DNA of 64,000 nucleotides from Ditylenchus dipsaci (lineage: Eukaryota > Nematoda > Chromadorea > Rhabditida > Anguinidae), in NCBI GenBank assembly GCA_004194705.1, contig SADC01001294.1, positions 62,001-126,000 of the forward strand, written 5' to 3'. Below, one piece after another: positions 32,901-45,379 of the stretch; the stretch's first letter is position 1, and every line of letters begins with the position of its first letter. A program made the position numbers and the translations under genes. Below the pieces are notes generated by a model, which was not told where the DNA came from, did no database searches, and worked only from the letters and a program-made list of their open reading frames with translations.

Positions 32901-35900
32901 AAACGAAGCTTACTAAATTATTAAATATCTTTACTAAATTATTTGATAATAAGGAGCGCACAAATCATTTCAATGGGTAGAAAAGCCATAAGAAAACCGA
33001 GACAGCCCAAAGATAAGTAATAAAAAAGGGAAGGAAAAGTACTTCTATAAAACAATGTAAGGAAGGCGCATAAAATAATTTCCTAAGGCGAAGAGATCTT
33101 TAAAAAAGCTTAAAATTTTAAATATTAGTAAAAATTTTGAATTTCTCATTCGAAATTTTCGAAAATTTCGAATGAGAAAATTTTTCCGGGCCGGCCCGGG
33201 CCGGGCCTGACCCCTGTTCGGGCCGGGCCGGGCTTTTGAAAACGAAGTCCGGGCCGGGCCTGCAAAATCAAGGCCCGTGCCCAGCCCTGGTCACAGGTTC
33301 GAATACCACTGGCTGTAAACCATATTTATTAATCCTTTTATTTACAAGTTTAGTGTCAAAATGATCCTCACACTCTTGCCTATCCAATAAGACTATCAGC
33401 ACAGGCTTTCACACCTACCGGAGTTTGTAACCAGGCTAAAATAGCCCGAATTTCCGGAAATCGATGGTTTTTAGGGTTTTTCTTTGACTGGTTTCACTGA
33501 AAATTTCTGATTTTTTTCTACAAGTCACAAGTTTCATACACCAAAATGTAGCCAAGATTCTAGGCTTTCATTTGAGCTATAAATAAAGAAAAATTTAGTA
33601 TATAGTTAGAGCTAGAATTCTAAAAACCTTCTACGATGTCCAATTCCTGACATCCTACCCGGGACAATCTAAGAACTTTTCGGTAGTATCCTGGAACTGA
33701 CGTTTTTTTCGTGATTTTAATTCACGTACTCATTTGCAACCCTTTACTCAAAATGCAGCCCTACTTCTTGGCGTCATTTTCAGTATATAGTTCTAAATGA
33801 GCATCTGAATTAAAATTGCAAAAAAGTCAGTGCCAAAATAATATAGGCGATGCGTATAAGAAGTTACCCCGCCCCTTTACAGCAAAGTGAAAATAGAACT
33901 ATCGAGTGTTAAGCGAATGATCCAAAAAATTCACAAAAACTGACGTTAAACTGAAACTTGAGTTTCGCTAGTCGGTCTCTAAATTCTGACACCAAATTCG
34001 TGTTCAGCATGGCCGACTTTTTCAAAGAAGTGCTCTCATAATCGAAAATTTAATGTGAAATTCCGAATTCCCGTCGAGACAAAAAAATTAAACTTTAAAA
34101 AATTACTAATTTAAATATTTTTTGTTTTGACGGGAATTCGAAATTTCACATTGAGATTTTGATTATGAGAGCAGTTTTCTCTTTTTAGTGTAGTTTTTTT
34201 TCCCACTCCGTCGAATGATACATACTTTCTGCGTTCGGAACCATCAATTCACACTTAATTTTCACACTTAACTTACTAGCGATTTACTTACTAACTAAAC
34301 TATTGTTAAAAACTACCAGAAAATCATAATCCTATCGATTTTCGGGACTAGATTGACCAAAGACATTTGGCAAAAATATTCAAAAATTAAGGTAAAAAAT
34401 TGCCGAAATCAGCGGAGGATCGTGAAAAAAAAATCTATGGTTTCCTGAAAGGCTGGAACTTTCTTGTCTTAGCCAGTATTTCTCAGAAAAAAACCACTAA
34501 ATAAATATTATCTCAGAGATTAAAAATGAAAAAATACGTCAAAGCCAATTTGCCATTCGCATTGAAAATAAAACAAATTCGATTAATCACTACTCTATTC
34601 TGGCGACTCCTCACATTTTAGTGATTCAACAGCCTGTAAATTTTTTCTTTTTCTAATCAAAAAAATGACTCAACACTTTCATTCAGACCAAAAAACAACA
34701 AAAAATATTTAAAAAATTATAAATAATTTATTCCAATTCAGGATCATCCAAAAATTCTATTTGTCCAAAAACATTTAATAGAAACAAAAAGAGGAAAAGA
34801 GCCCACATTTTCCTCTGCTACTTTTCATCCAATGGAAATTAAATAAGCACTATATAGTCGTCAGTTGCAGCACTAGCAAGTTTATCGTTTTTGGAAAGCC
34901 AACTGCTTGAGAAGCCAAAATAACAAAACATTTCATAGGGCGATTAATGGCAAAAGAGGGTTGGTTTTACTTTAGCTGTGTGTGCTGCTTTGACGAGAAA
35001 ATAAATAATTACTCATAATGGGGCTAATAGAAACAACCATTTTTGATGTATTGACATTTTTATTTCATTTTTTGTTCTTTTTTCAAAAGAGCGTCAAATT
35101 TTTGTCCTAGTTGTCAATACTGTCAACCTCAATAACGGGGCACCCCTTTTATACGGCAGCCCGATAGTTGGACACGTAAAAATCGGCCCTAAAGGAACTT
35201 TACCGTATTTCCTCTAATTGCCGCTCCCCTCTAATTGCCGCCCCTAGCTTCAAGTGGTCTGAAAATCCTGTTTTCATTTACTGTTCGAGCTGTCTAAAAA
35301 GTGCCTGCGAGGGATTTCAAAAATCTAACAGGCACTTTTTACACAGCTCAAACAGTAAATGAAAACAGGAGTTTTGAACCACTTGAAGTTTGAAAAAATT
35401 GCATGCTTCTAATTGCCGCCCCGGGGCGGCAATTAGAAGAAATACAGTATAATGAAAGGATCAGTCTCCAAACGGTACTCGAGGATCAAAAAATATGTCA
35501 CAAAGGTTTACCATCGAATTAGACCATTCGAGGCCATCGAATTGCAACCATTTTCTTCAGTTTTAGCAATTTTATATAGGTTGTGCCAAGAACCTAGCCT
35601 GCTTTTGACCCGTCATGACTTTTTTCTTGAAACCATCTCAAAGTTTTGTCTCCTTGTTCCCCAAATTCATTTAGTATATTTTATAGAAAATAGGATTCTA
35701 GCTTATTGTACTTTGTTGTTTGGGGCCCGTATCTATCATGATACCTTCCCTAAAAGAAAGGCGTCGACATTTCAATTTTCCGGTACTTTTTTCTTTCTTG
35801 GTCGAAAATTTTTATTTTTTAATTTTCTTAGTTTCTTGGGTACTTTTAACCCTGACCCGTATATGCCACAAAGGTTTGGACCATCGAATTAGATTTTGAA

Positions 35901-36883
35901 TTTTTCGAATTAGATTTGAACCTGTATTTTGAATTTTTTCGAAAATGACCCAAAAACTAAGCTTTTCGCAAATATTTATTGCTCAACAAGATGAAAAAAG
36001 CATTTCTGAACACTTTCTAAACTGAAAAGGTTTCAATTTGTAAAAAATTGACTCAAAACCTTAAGACGAAAATAGTTTTTTAGAGGTATTTTAGGGTCAT
36101 TTGGGTGATTTATCACCATAAATTTGGTTAAAATCTCTTAAAACGCATTTACTTTTGAGGAATGGGATGCAATTTTTTTATAATATGCAAAAAAATTTAG
36201 TTTAAAAAGTATTGAGAAGTGCTTATGTTATATTTTAGAGCAGAACAAATTAGTTTAAAGGGCATACCCACGCTAATAAGAGGTGGTGCTCGGGAGTTCA
36301 TTGAACTTCTGTATGGATTTTTCAACTTGGTTTCTGACTAGTTAGGCCAAGAGTTTAATTTTAAGGATGGTTTTGTTAGAAACCAAGTTGAGAAATGCAT
36401 ACAGAAGTTCAATGATTAGGAACAAAATTTGAATTCCCGGGCAACATCTTTTATTAGCGTGGACACGCCCCTTCAAGGGTTAATTTTGGATCTCTTTAAA
36501 ATATTACAAAAGGGGGGGGGGTCAAGGTAAATAAGTACTGTTTCTTATTGTCTAGTTTCGACAATGCTGCTAATATACCAAATAAATTTACAGCTCGAGA
36601 AAAGTCCATCCGGAGAATTTTGAGTTAAAAAAAATTATGGCTGTTAAAAAAACGGCCGAATTTGTTGGCCCAGCCTGTATTTTAAAGCGTAATAATATGA
36701 CGACAGCAAAACCAAAAAAGAAATATTTCAGTTTTTTTCTGCCAAAAAACTCACAGTGATAGAAGGGATGTCCATCTTGAGGTGTTGGTGATGTTCTTGT
36801 TTGTGAATAACCTGGTGGTCCTCCTGGTCCACATGATTGTTGTATTGGTTGTTGTGTTTGTGGTGCTCGACTACTTCACTCAT
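29958..36883 (-). CDS. Acidic E/P/V-rich protein with C-terminal CaaX-type motif
   Basis: Five exons with agreeing phases: 36883-36755 (ATG; His-rich MSEVVEHHKHNNQYNNHVDQ), 32232-32101 (ELNKISAQLVDEILQPQL), 32021-31923 (PQTPPTPPPTHESF), 31861-30934 (309 codons, dominated by E, V, P, Q, with loose repeats such as EEPVEKPAES, AEPEVVEHHVEE, AEPEVIEPHVEE) and 30402-29958. It is about 577 residues, probably disordered. It ends RRYLDAARKRCTIL: Cys-Thr-Ile-Leu fits a CaaX box with final Leu (geranylgeranylation type), preceded by basic residues, so a membrane-anchored protein is inferred. The exon-2 helix resembles RII-anchoring amphipathic helices. Paralemmin- or AKAP-like scaffolds share this design, but I cannot assign a family. 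Exon 5 needs one extra C in the CCCC run at about 30376 to read through. Confidence 0.72.
32530..32760. repeat. SINE remnant (B-box GGTTCGAATCCCAGTGGGTG) beside a decayed CAGTAGACGCTCGAT end
   Basis: TACAGTAGACGCTCGATATC at 32532 looks like a left end of a pogo-type element without a visible right partner. At about 32710 GGTTCGAATCCCAGTGGGTG is a pol III B-box, followed by GCAAACC, a T-rich tract, and GCGTCAAAATGATCCTCAGG, shared with copies at 33296 and 43735. Confidence 0.6.
33170..33290. repeat. GC-rich (CGGGCC)n word patch
   Basis: CCGGGCCGGCCCGGGCCGGG and related words repeat over about 110 bp in otherwise AT-rich DNA. It ends ...GTGCCCAGCCCTG, the reverse complement of a hAT-like CAGGGCTGGGCAC terminus. 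A left partner was not found. Confidence 0.65.
33294..33420. repeat. SINE remnant, copy 2
   Basis: GTCACAGGTTCGAATACCAC (B-box) is followed by GGCTGTAAACC, a T-rich tract, GTGTCAAAATGATCCTCAC and TTTCACACC. It has the same order as at 32710-32840. Confidence 0.65.
34022..34180. repeat. Hairpin element in the first intron of the acidic gene
   Basis: Arms CTCTCATAATCGAAAATTTA / TGTGAAATTCCGAATTCCCG pair with CGGGAATTCGAAATTTCACA / TTTTGATTATGAGAGCAG around an AT-rich loop. Confidence 0.75.
35202..35449. mobile_element. MITE with ACCGTATTTCCTCTAATTGC ends
   Basis: 248 bp. The left ACCGTATTTCCTCTAATTGC and a repeated CTCTAATTGCCGCCCC pair with GGGGCGGCAATTAGAAGAAATACAGTA. Inner arms CCTGTTTTCATTTACTGTTCGAGCTG / CAGCTCAAACAGTAAATGAAAACAGG also pair. 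Single ends of this type occur near 4298, 6329, 27977, 28070, 29775 and 46985. Confidence 0.82.
36259..36472. mobile_element. TTAA-type MITE (AGGGCATACCCACGC end)
   Basis: TTAA precedes AGGGCATACCCACGCTAATAA. The right end reads TTATTAGCGTGGACACGCCCCT then TCAA. The inner arms GAACTTCTGTATG..AACTTGGTTTCT are repeated in reverse. It is 214 bp and lies just before the donor side of the first intron of the acidic gene. Confidence 0.7.
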
Positions 36884-37028
36884 TGCGGGATGATGAATTG
36901 CTACAAATTATTCAAATTAATCGTAATCATTTTTCAAGCACTTTAAATATGTACATAGAAACGACATGTAATTGATAATGTGGGAAAATGTACAAGAAGT
37001 ATAAGATTAACACCTTTTTTGGGCTTGA

Positions 37029-37866
37029 GTTCAGAATCCCCCCCCACGGGGACTGATCAGGTGGAGGAGATAACTTCATATTCGTGTTTCTCGACCCCGA
37101 TTTCATGAGAAAGCCGGCTGTTTTTTGGTTCTGAGAAAAAAAAATTTTTCGAACCACAGGGGGGGTATCATGGTTTTTTAGTCAAAATTGAAAAATTTAA
37201 ATTGGCGCCTTTTGAATTTAAAAGAGATTAAGGGCTGTATAGGGAGGGGAAGGGAATAAAAGGGGGCCACTAATCACACAGGGCCACTAACAAGAAGATG
37301 TTGAACATAGTTTTGAATACTGGGGCCTACCGCATAAATAAACTCTGGTATGCATGCTTTTTCATGCATCCAGAGTCACTTTCGAGTGATTTGTGTCTAA
37401 GGTATGTGGGTGTGCGCATCTCAACTCCAAGCCCCAAGCCCCCTGCGCCCGCGGAGGGGGCTTGGTTGGTTAGAGATGCGCGCACACACTTACCTTAGAC
37501 ATGATTCCGAGAAGTACTCTTGATCAAAAAATGCATATAGAGTCTTTTTTTGCCACGGCCCAGTTGAAAAACATGGTGAGGCAGTCGAAGAATATAGATA
37601 ATCAAATTTATAATGTTCTGCCATAAAAGTGGCCCCCTTTTATTCCCTTCCCTCCCAATACAGCCCTTATTCCTTTTAAATTCAAAGGCGCCAATTTAAA
37701 TTTTTCAAATTTTGACTAAAAACCCATGATACCCCCCTGTGGTTCGAAAAAATTTTTTTCTCAGAACCAAAAAACAGCCGGCTTTCTCATGAAATCGGGG
37801 TCGAGAAACACGAATATAAAGTTATCTCCTCCACCTGATCAGTCCCGTGGGGGGGGGATTCTGAAC
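37029..37866. mobile_element. Foldback element, 838 bp, ends GTTCAGAATCCCCCC, with GC hairpin core
   Basis: Inverted arms of about 240 bp run from GTTCAGAATCCCCCCC through ACTGATCAGGTGGAGGAGAT, CATGAGAAAGCCGGCTG and AATTTAAATTGGCGCC to GGGAGGGGAAGGGAATAAA. The middle is the GGCCTACCGCATA-type element (37310-37560) seen also at 16208 and 55735. No gene. Confidence 0.85.
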
Positions 37867-40800
37867 TGCAACCATATTTTGCCTAGTTTTAGAGTGAAAT
37901 ATAATAAATCTTAGGCAATATGTGTGTTCGCCAGTACCTGAAAAAAAACTGATATGGTCTTCTTGTTAATTCTTTTGTAATTTTGAGCACCTGTGCACGG
38001 TTGAACCAAAGCTTGAATTGGCAGGAGACGATTTTATTATTATTTAAATGTTCAAAAAATCAGATTCTTATTATTTTTTGAATTATAATTATTTAGTTTC
38101 AATTATGATTCGAGGTAAAACTAATGCTGCAACTAAAAATTTTAGAGCAGTGAAATTTAGCTATCTCGTCTGAACGGGAAGCATTGTGAAGCTTAACTAG
38201 AAGACAATTCAATACTTTCAACAGTTTCAAATTCAAACGCAAGATAATTGTCGGATATTTCCGGAGTAACGAAAAACCCCCTTCGATCAACAATCATCAC
38301 AAACCAACCATAAACCTAAATTTTTGTGCACAACCTAAAATTTTATCACAGTTTCGTGTACTTTTATACCCGTTCCCTATTCAAAGTAGATAACAAAAAA
38401 GACAGTTGCTTCTGTAAACTGCCGCAAACTGATTAAAAATACAGGAGTCGTTTTTTCTTACTAAAAAAGATAGGAAATTGCCGCCTAAATCTCTTTAGTC
38501 AAAAAGAAATTGATGGAATTGATAAAAAAAAAGTGTCAACAAGTCAAAAGTGAGTTGTTTTGCACTATATTTACCCTGTTTACACTGGGACAAGACAGAA
38601 AGAGAACACTACTCCACAAATCTTGCATTCAGCGGTGCTAAATAACAATACGCACCAACCATCTGCTGCTGATGCAGCTAGCAATAATTTATTTGGATGT
38701 AAGGAGCAAGAAAAAGACCAAACAGAAAAAGATACGGGTGTGAACACAAAGAGGTCATCAATTTCGATAGGCCTTTGAAATATTTGGTAAAGCAGTAACA
38801 AAGATTGGATGGCCAGAAAATATGTTGGTTTTCGATCCAGTTTTTGATTTGGCAAGTTACCACTCATTTCGTAGCACATCTCACTGGTTTGAAGGGGGTC
38901 GAAAAACCCATAGGTTTTCATGGACTCGGGTACCCAAACTCTAACCGAAACTGATTTCGGAGCAGGCTTTCATACTCAGATTTTTGATGTTTTAGAACTC
39001 AACTCAGAAATGCTGAACCAACCATGCTGCACCAATCATCAATTTCAAAACATTCAATCTGATTCAATCCTAGCTTTTCAGCCCAACTTTCGTCAAAGCA
39101 TCCGAAAAGGTCATCGAATTTTAAAAATTTTTGAAAAAAATTACTGATTACTTAAAAAGATTTAGTTAAAAAATTGCGGGCACGCAACTTTTCCAATAAA
39201 TGAAAATCTAAAACCCTGCAATTTCACGTAAACAGCCAAATAGTCATCCAAAATAAAAAGTAGAAAGACAAAAAAGGATAAATTAGAAAAAGCAGTTGCT
39301 ATAATAAGGCACGTCTCTCACCCCACATTCCTAAGTCCAAAACAAGGAGAAGACGCTTTAAATGAATTCCCTGCTCCAAACCAACAAAACAGAGGAAGAA
39401 AAGAAGCAAATTAGGCAGTTTAAAGCACACTTCTTGGTTCCATTTCAAAAAAACCACAGAAAGGAGGGTGTTATCACAATTATTGCACCACCACTAAATA
39501 GCAGCAGCCTTTGCCCTCCCCTGTGTCACAAGGAACGTCTGCAAAGGGAAAAGGACTGCCTAATTTATCGACCCTATCAAAAGAGCAGTTTTGATTAATT
39601 AAGTGTGGAAATAATGAATTAGCGACAAAATCCTGCCATCTATTATTCATTTTGACACCTTTTGTAAAAAAAATTGGTGTGAAATGATGATCGGAAGTGA
39701 GAAAAAGGAAAGGGAGATTGGTGTGGAATGTGCTGGTTCAGACGAACAAATGCTAAACTTTTTTTGCCTTTCTTTTTTTATTTGTTTCATAAGTTTGGTT
39801 GACGAAATAGAAAAAAATGCGAGGAATTCAGGCTTTCACAACGTAGCCTGATTTCTTTGGCTGATTTCAAAAAGGGATTATTTTTTATTCTGATACTTTT
39901 TCGATAAACTCGTTTTCAACAGTCAATTTAATGGCTAAAATTACTTTACTCATTCAAAAGGTTCAAAAATCACGTCCAATTAGTAATTTACCCCGGTCTC
40001 TCTCACATCGGTTCTTATCCTTTATTTCGACCACATCCAAATACAACAAGGTTTCTGTAACATCCCCCCCCCACCCAGAAAAACCCAAAGAGTTTGAATT
40101 TAAGCAAACTTTTTTTAACTGGGTTTTATTGAAAAGAGCAACTCTGACATAGCTATTTTATGTTGTTAAAAAGTGAAATCTGCTTGTTTATGTCAAAATA
40201 AAAAAATTTCAAGCATCAAAATTTGGGTGGGGTCGTGATAAAGGATAAGAACCCCTGCGTCTAGCAACTATTCAAATCATCGACAGGGAGACCAAAACAA
40301 TTTAAAGGTGGATTTTCAACTAAAAAGGTACCGCTCCGTCTTTATAAACTTCAAATTTTTTAGCTGTTACTTCTGTTACATTGATCCCAGCCTCATCAAG
40401 AAAGAGCATAAATGGCTTATATGATTTTATTTTTCTCCAAAAACAGTGATCATTACAGGGTACTTCTGCACTTTACCAAGCCAACCCGAATTTTTTGAAA
40501 AGTGACTAAAGACGCCTATTCAAACTACTTTTTTCTAGTCAATAGGTTAAAAGAAACATTTTGGACGCTTTCTAAATGAAAAATATATTCTTTTCTTAAA
40601 AATCTTTGCCTTCTATCTTTCAGAGACAGATCGTTTTTGTAAGCAATAGATTTTGCACATAATTTTAAAAACTGCAGCCTACCGCATAAAGAAATTTGGT
40701 AGGCATACGTTTTTTGCATCCAAAGTTACTTCCGAGTGATTCGTGTCTCAGGTACTTCAATCCCAAAAAATAGTTTGAGATGGAATTTGCGTCATTTTTT

Positions 40801-42190
40801 AATAAAATCGGGCTGGCTCGGTAAATCGCAGAAGTACCAATCACAGAATTCAACAGGCTTGAACAAACTTGAAAAATAGGCCAACAAACACTGCGAAACT
40901 CTGTAAACTTATTGTACAGCATAATAAAATTTGCCAGAATTGCTTGCTTATTCATGGGAAACACTCTCTGTACACAAAATAGTTATGATAAATCTTTTTG
41001 ATGCAGGAAAAAATATTTTCACACGTACAAACTCTCAGCAGATCCTATACTTACTAAGGCATACAAAAGGACCATCACCAAACTGTCTTGTTTGCTAAAT
41101 TCTTTAAATTCCACCAAATAAAATAGTCAAAAAACACAAAAATTGCGTAAAAAGACAAGTTTGCTTTCTTTTTCTTAGCACTTGCTTAGCAATTGTGTGT
41201 GAAATTAGATATGCTACACCACTTGTTAGGCCCTCTCTTTGCTGTGTTCCAAAAAATGGTTTGTTTGTGGGAAAAAAGTAAATGCCAAGGTGGGTTGAAA
41301 AACCAACGAGTGCGAAAAAAATGCTTAAAGCCATTTTTCATATATTTTTAAATGTATAGGGTTATATGGGGGCACGAGCTGGCCCCAGTCAGCGTCAGCT
41401 CAGAACTGAAAAGAGAGCTTAACGGCAGCCCGGCAACGACAAATTCGATATTTTCTTTTTTCCACAAAATTTTGCTATTTATCTCGGCGGGCACGGCTCG
41501 AGGCGAGAAAATATTTTAAAAATTGTGAACCGAGTGTGGTGGGCCGTATTTCAGGCCCGAAAACAGTTGTTGCTAGGGTTTAATAAACCCGGTTTATGTT
41601 AGAATTTAATATGAATTTTAGCCGTTTGTAAACTAAAATTAAATTCTGGCATCAATCCTAACCGGTTCGTAAGCTTGCTTAGAATTAGAATTTAATTCTA
41701 GCTTCAATCATAGTGGCAGCTGTTTACGCGCTGTTCGAATCGAAAATTCCTCGAATATTTTTAGGAGAGCTTCAACGGCTACCTTTTGATAGTGGTTTCT
41801 ACCGCCGCGCTCCTTACGCCTGCACCTTCTGACTTTTTTTGCAGCAAATTAATTTCACCTCTCAAATGTTCCTCTAAATGACTGCTGTCCGAATAGGTAA
41901 AAACACTTGCAAGTTGCTTTCAAAAACTTGAACAAATATCAACTTATTCGTAAATTGTCCACCGAGCCAAAATTCAATAAAAAATTAATTAAAGCCTTCA
42001 AAAACTATGAATTTCGACTTTCAAAAATTTTCACATTCACTTTGGCCACCAATACCTTTTTAAGAAAAATAATTAGAAATGACCGAATTAAGCGGGAAAT
42101 TTAATAAACTTGGATTCGATTCAAGAATGAGTTAAAATTAAGAGAAATAAATCTGGGAGATAATTAATCATCTGGGAAAAAGCGTTAAAC
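37867..42190. other. Intergenic region upstream of the acidic gene, no confident gene
   Basis: Two stretches (38560-38780 and 38920-39147) and one at 39362-39598 have protein-like composition (for example QPSAADAASNNLFGCKEQ; SGTQTLTETDFGAGFHTQ). They lack matching splice borders and recognisable homology. Repeats here are 40010-40253, and a fragment of the GGCCTACCGCATA element at 40675-40760. The rest is AT-rich. Confidence 0.4.
40010..40253. mobile_element. MITE with GGTTCTTATCCTTTAT ends
   Basis: Left GGTTCTTATCCTTTATTTCGACCAC and CATCCCCCCCCACCC pair with right GGGTGGGGTCGTGATAAAGGATAAGAACC. About 245 bp. Confidence 0.72.
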
Positions 42191-43151
42191 TACTACAAAT
42201 TGATTATGGCCAAAGAGCAGTGCACTGGCCGTTTTTATGAAATATGTGAAGGGGAAGGGAAAAATATAGCCACTAGTGGGCGCTGGTGGGACAGGATCAA
42301 TTTTCCAATAGGAAGCATCAATCAATCGATTCAACCAGCGCCACAGAGGGGGCTTGCCTGGTTGACTTGTAGAATAAGGGGAAGCCGAATGGATGGAAAA
42401 AGTGCAGTAGGGATAGTTTTGGAGTAAATTCAGAAAAAACTTTTGTATGCTTGCTAAAACAAGAGTTGTCTAATTGTCCGGAAAAATATATTCAAGTATA
42501 TACTTGAATATATTCACAAACAAATATTTTTTAACAAAAAACAAGTGAAAACAGGGACATCTTTTAAAAAATCGCTAGTAACGCGCTGGTATGCCCTTTA
42601 AATAGCAGTTTTTAAGCAAATTGATTGTGCTGAAAACGAATTTATTGTAAGAATTTGAGGCATTACAAGCGAAAAAAAAGGTTCACGTCAAAATGTTATA
42701 CAATAATTTTTTGATTTTGACAGTGCCAATTTAGCGTTGGTTTTGATTTCACAAACGGCTAGAAAAGTCTCTTTGATTCTCACAAAAGTAAATTAAGTCA
42801 AAGTAAAATCTCGATTTAGATCGGTTCCGAGGCCGAAAATTAAATCGAACTTCCATTGAGAATAATTACGTGAATTCGTATAAAACGAGTATTGCATCGT
42901 CAAAAAAGTTATAATAATAATAATACCATTTTGTTTTGATACAACGTTGTTTTCTTTCATTGGATCGTAACATTTCAATGTTTATAAAATATTCCTCTAT
43001 AACAACATTATAAAAATCTTATGTGATTTTTGTAATTCTCATGTATCCGAAATTCTCCTATATACCGTATTGGTTTTAATTGCTCTAATCCATAATAATA
43101 TTTTTAAAATTAAATATTACAAAGTTTATACTTAGAAAAATGCCTTAAAAG
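42191..43151. other. Mixed stretch, right end of a TTAA-type MITE only
   Basis: A locally GC-richer segment at 42200-42427 contains an open frame with no recognisable product and an inverted GGCGCTGG/CCAGCGCC pair. TAACGCGCTGGTATGCCCTTTAA at about 42575-42601 matches the right end of the TTAA family; its left end is not visible. Confidence 0.4.
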
Positions 43152-43492
43152 TAGGGTTGCAATCTTTCCTGAAAGAATCTTTTGCCAGAAAATTTCCGGA
43201 AAGTTTCCGGAAAGTTTCCAGAAAATTTCCAAAATGTTGGAAAGATACTTTTCGAGTCTCCCACTTGAGTTCTTTCATTTTATTTGCACAAAGCCTCTGT
43301 TACATCAACAAATAACATCATGATACTCAAATCAACAATTAATCGAAGCCAAATAAATCATTCTCATCATAAAGTGAAAAATCCAAAAATTTTTCTCTTC
43401 GGATATTCTTCGCGTTTGAAATATTTCCTGCTCCAGCTTATTGGCTTTCTTTTCGGCATTGCTCAAAAAAGGGAAAAAGGACAGCTGCCCGT

Positions 43493-43585
43493 CATTGTAA
43501 TTGCCGACCCCCAACTGCCGATCATCCCAACTGCCGACCCCCAACTGCCGACCATCCCAACTACCGACCCCAAATGCCGACCAAT
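43493..43585. repeat. Minisatellite, unit about 28 bp (GCCGACCCCCAACTGCCGAC)
   Basis: Three to four tandem copies of GCCGACCCCCAACTGCCGAC plus CATCCCAACT inside the hAT-like element. Confidence 0.75.
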
Positions 43586-43731
43586 TATCAGGTTTTGATC
43601 AAAAGCAAAAATTTTTATGTCCCACAAAGGATTGAAAGAAGTTTATACCGGTAACAAATAAGATTTCGTACCAAGTTAATAAAAGGCATGTGGATACTTT
43701 TAAAGGGGAACTTTTATATATGGAGCGTAGG

Positions 43732-44040
43732 TCACAGGTTCGACTACCACTGGGTGCACATCCTATTTTCTCACCCCATTTTTTGCAATTTTTTTGGACA
43801 AAACAGAAAAATGTTCAAAAAAGCGGGCAATTTTTCGAAAAAACAGGTACTTTTTCGCCTTTTTGACCAGAACGAAAAAACGCGAGCTCTTTTTCACAGA
43901 ACGCGGGCACTTTTTCCCCAAACGTGGGCATTTTTCCGTATCGTCCAATTTTTTACAAGTTTGATGTCAAATGATGCTTTGTCTGTTAACTATACAACAA
44001 GAGCATCAGCGCAAGGACCATCAGAGCCAGTGACCAAAAC
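43732..44040. repeat. SINE remnant, copy 3
   Basis: GTCACAGGTTCGACTACCAC TGGGTGCACATCC, then a long T/A-rich body with repeated CGGGCA/CTTTTTC words, then TTTACAAGTTTGATGTCAAA as in the copies at 32710 and 33294. Only B-box and 3' body remain. Confidence 0.6.
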
Positions 44041-44603
44041 AGGGTAAAACAAGCAAATAGTCAAAAGGGTCAAAATGGTTTACAAAAATTTATTTGACAC
44101 ATTTGCTTTTTAGTCATACTCACTTGAAAGAGTAGGTCAGAGTTAGTTAGATAAATTTATAAATATTTACATTTGTACACACACGGCTACGCAGCGTCGA
44201 GAAAAAAAGTAAAAGATTCTTGCAGCGTTTGCCTTGGTTCACCCTTAGAAAAAAGTTAAATTTCAGTCAGAATTTGATAATTGAATAATTGATAATAAAA
44301 AATGCCAAAACATGAGGACAGCAATAACAAGAACATGTTAAGACATTTGAATTCGCGCCCAAAAGAATCTTTCCAATTTAAAGGCTATGGAAAGAATCTT
44401 AATTCTTTCCGGAAAGTTTCCGTGGAAAGTTTCCATCACCCAACCCTACTTAAAAGGGATTTTACTGCTGAATTGTGCACTGTCTCGCTGAAAAATTGTT
44501 AAGTGCATCAAAAATCTGTGTTAACATACTGTTAATAATCCTGTCAGACCATAAAATTATGAAAAAGAAAGCGTACTCCAGCAAAATTATGATAAAAAAA
44601 ACT

Positions 44604-44844
44604 TACCCTATTTTCTCTAATAACTCCAGGTCTAAGGGTTTGAAACCGTGTTCTTGGCATTTTGTTTTTGACCCACTTTTGGAAGACTACTCTCAGGCAA
44701 CTTAACACTCATTTTGTAGCCAGTGAGATGAGCTAAAAAATGCGTGCTAAGTTGCCTGAGAGCAGTCTTCAAAAAGTGGGTCAAAAACACAATGCTAAGA
44801 ACATGATTTCGAACCCTTAGACCCGGGAGTTATTAGAAAATCAA
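44604..44844. mobile_element. MITE with CCTATTTTCTCTAATAACTCC ends
   Basis: Left TCTCTAATAACTCCAGGTCTAAGGGTTTGAAACC pairs with right TCGAACCCTTAGACCCGGGAGTTATTAGA. Inner arms TGACCCACTTTTGGAAGACT / AGTCTTCAAAAAGTGGGTCA and CTCAGGCAACTTA / TAAGTTGCCTGAG pair. A partly similar relic lies at about 52440-52670. Confidence 0.82.
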
Positions 44845-45042
44845 TCAATAAAAAATATTTATAAATTTAAATTTTTTAACATTTGTCTTTATACGAAGTA
44901 CTCGACTAGGTATTTTGACAGGTTTAACACGCCGCACGAGGGACCGGATAAATAAGTTTCAACTGTATAGATTAAAGTTTTCGAAACATGGTAGAAACTA
45001 CTAGAAATAATATTAAGTTATTATAGAATTTTTTTTTGAATA

Positions 45043-45192
45043 CAGTCGACGCTCGATTTAACATACGGCCTGGGGACCGTATGTTAAATCGGGGGGTAAT
45101 TTGACGGAGTTTATTATTGAAGGGACCGACCCAATCGTATGTTAAATCGAGCGTATGTTAAATCGGGTGTATGTTTAATCGAGCGTCGACTG
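45043..45192. mobile_element. pogo/Tigger-like MITE, 150 bp, with internal GTATGTTAAATCG repeats
   Basis: TA-flanked CAGTCGACGCTCGATTTAAC ... ATCGAGCGTCGACTG. The right half repeats GTATGTTAAATCGAGC / GTATGTTAAATCGGGT three times. Confidence 0.88.
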
Positions 45193-45379
45193 TATTGCTA
45201 GATGCCCATGTGCTCTCAGCTAACAACGAAGAGACCTTGACTGTGACCTGCGGGAACTTCGATGACATTTTTTGCATATTTTTGTAGAGACTGCTCAAGT
45301 CTCTTGTGAATATGGCTTTCCAGCTGTGAAGGCCACAAAAGATAGTACATCTGTCAATCTCAAGTTCTAAAAAAACCTT

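Larger units (their letters stand above)
43152..44448. mobile_element. hAT-like element, 1297 bp, TAGGGTTG ends, GGAAAGTTTCC words
   Basis: Flanked by the perfect 8-bp duplication CTTAAAAG (43144-43151 and 44449-44456). Termini are TAGGGTTGCAATC / CACCCAACCCTA. Both subterminal regions repeat the palindromic word GGAAAGTTTCC. The interior contains a 28-bp minisatellite (43493-43585) and a SINE remnant (43735). No transposase is visible. Confidence 0.85.

Noticed and set aside
42200..42427. Possible coding exon of 75 codons
   Set aside because: No acceptor/donor fit, no homology, and an inverted GGCGCTGG pair suggests a repeat fragment.
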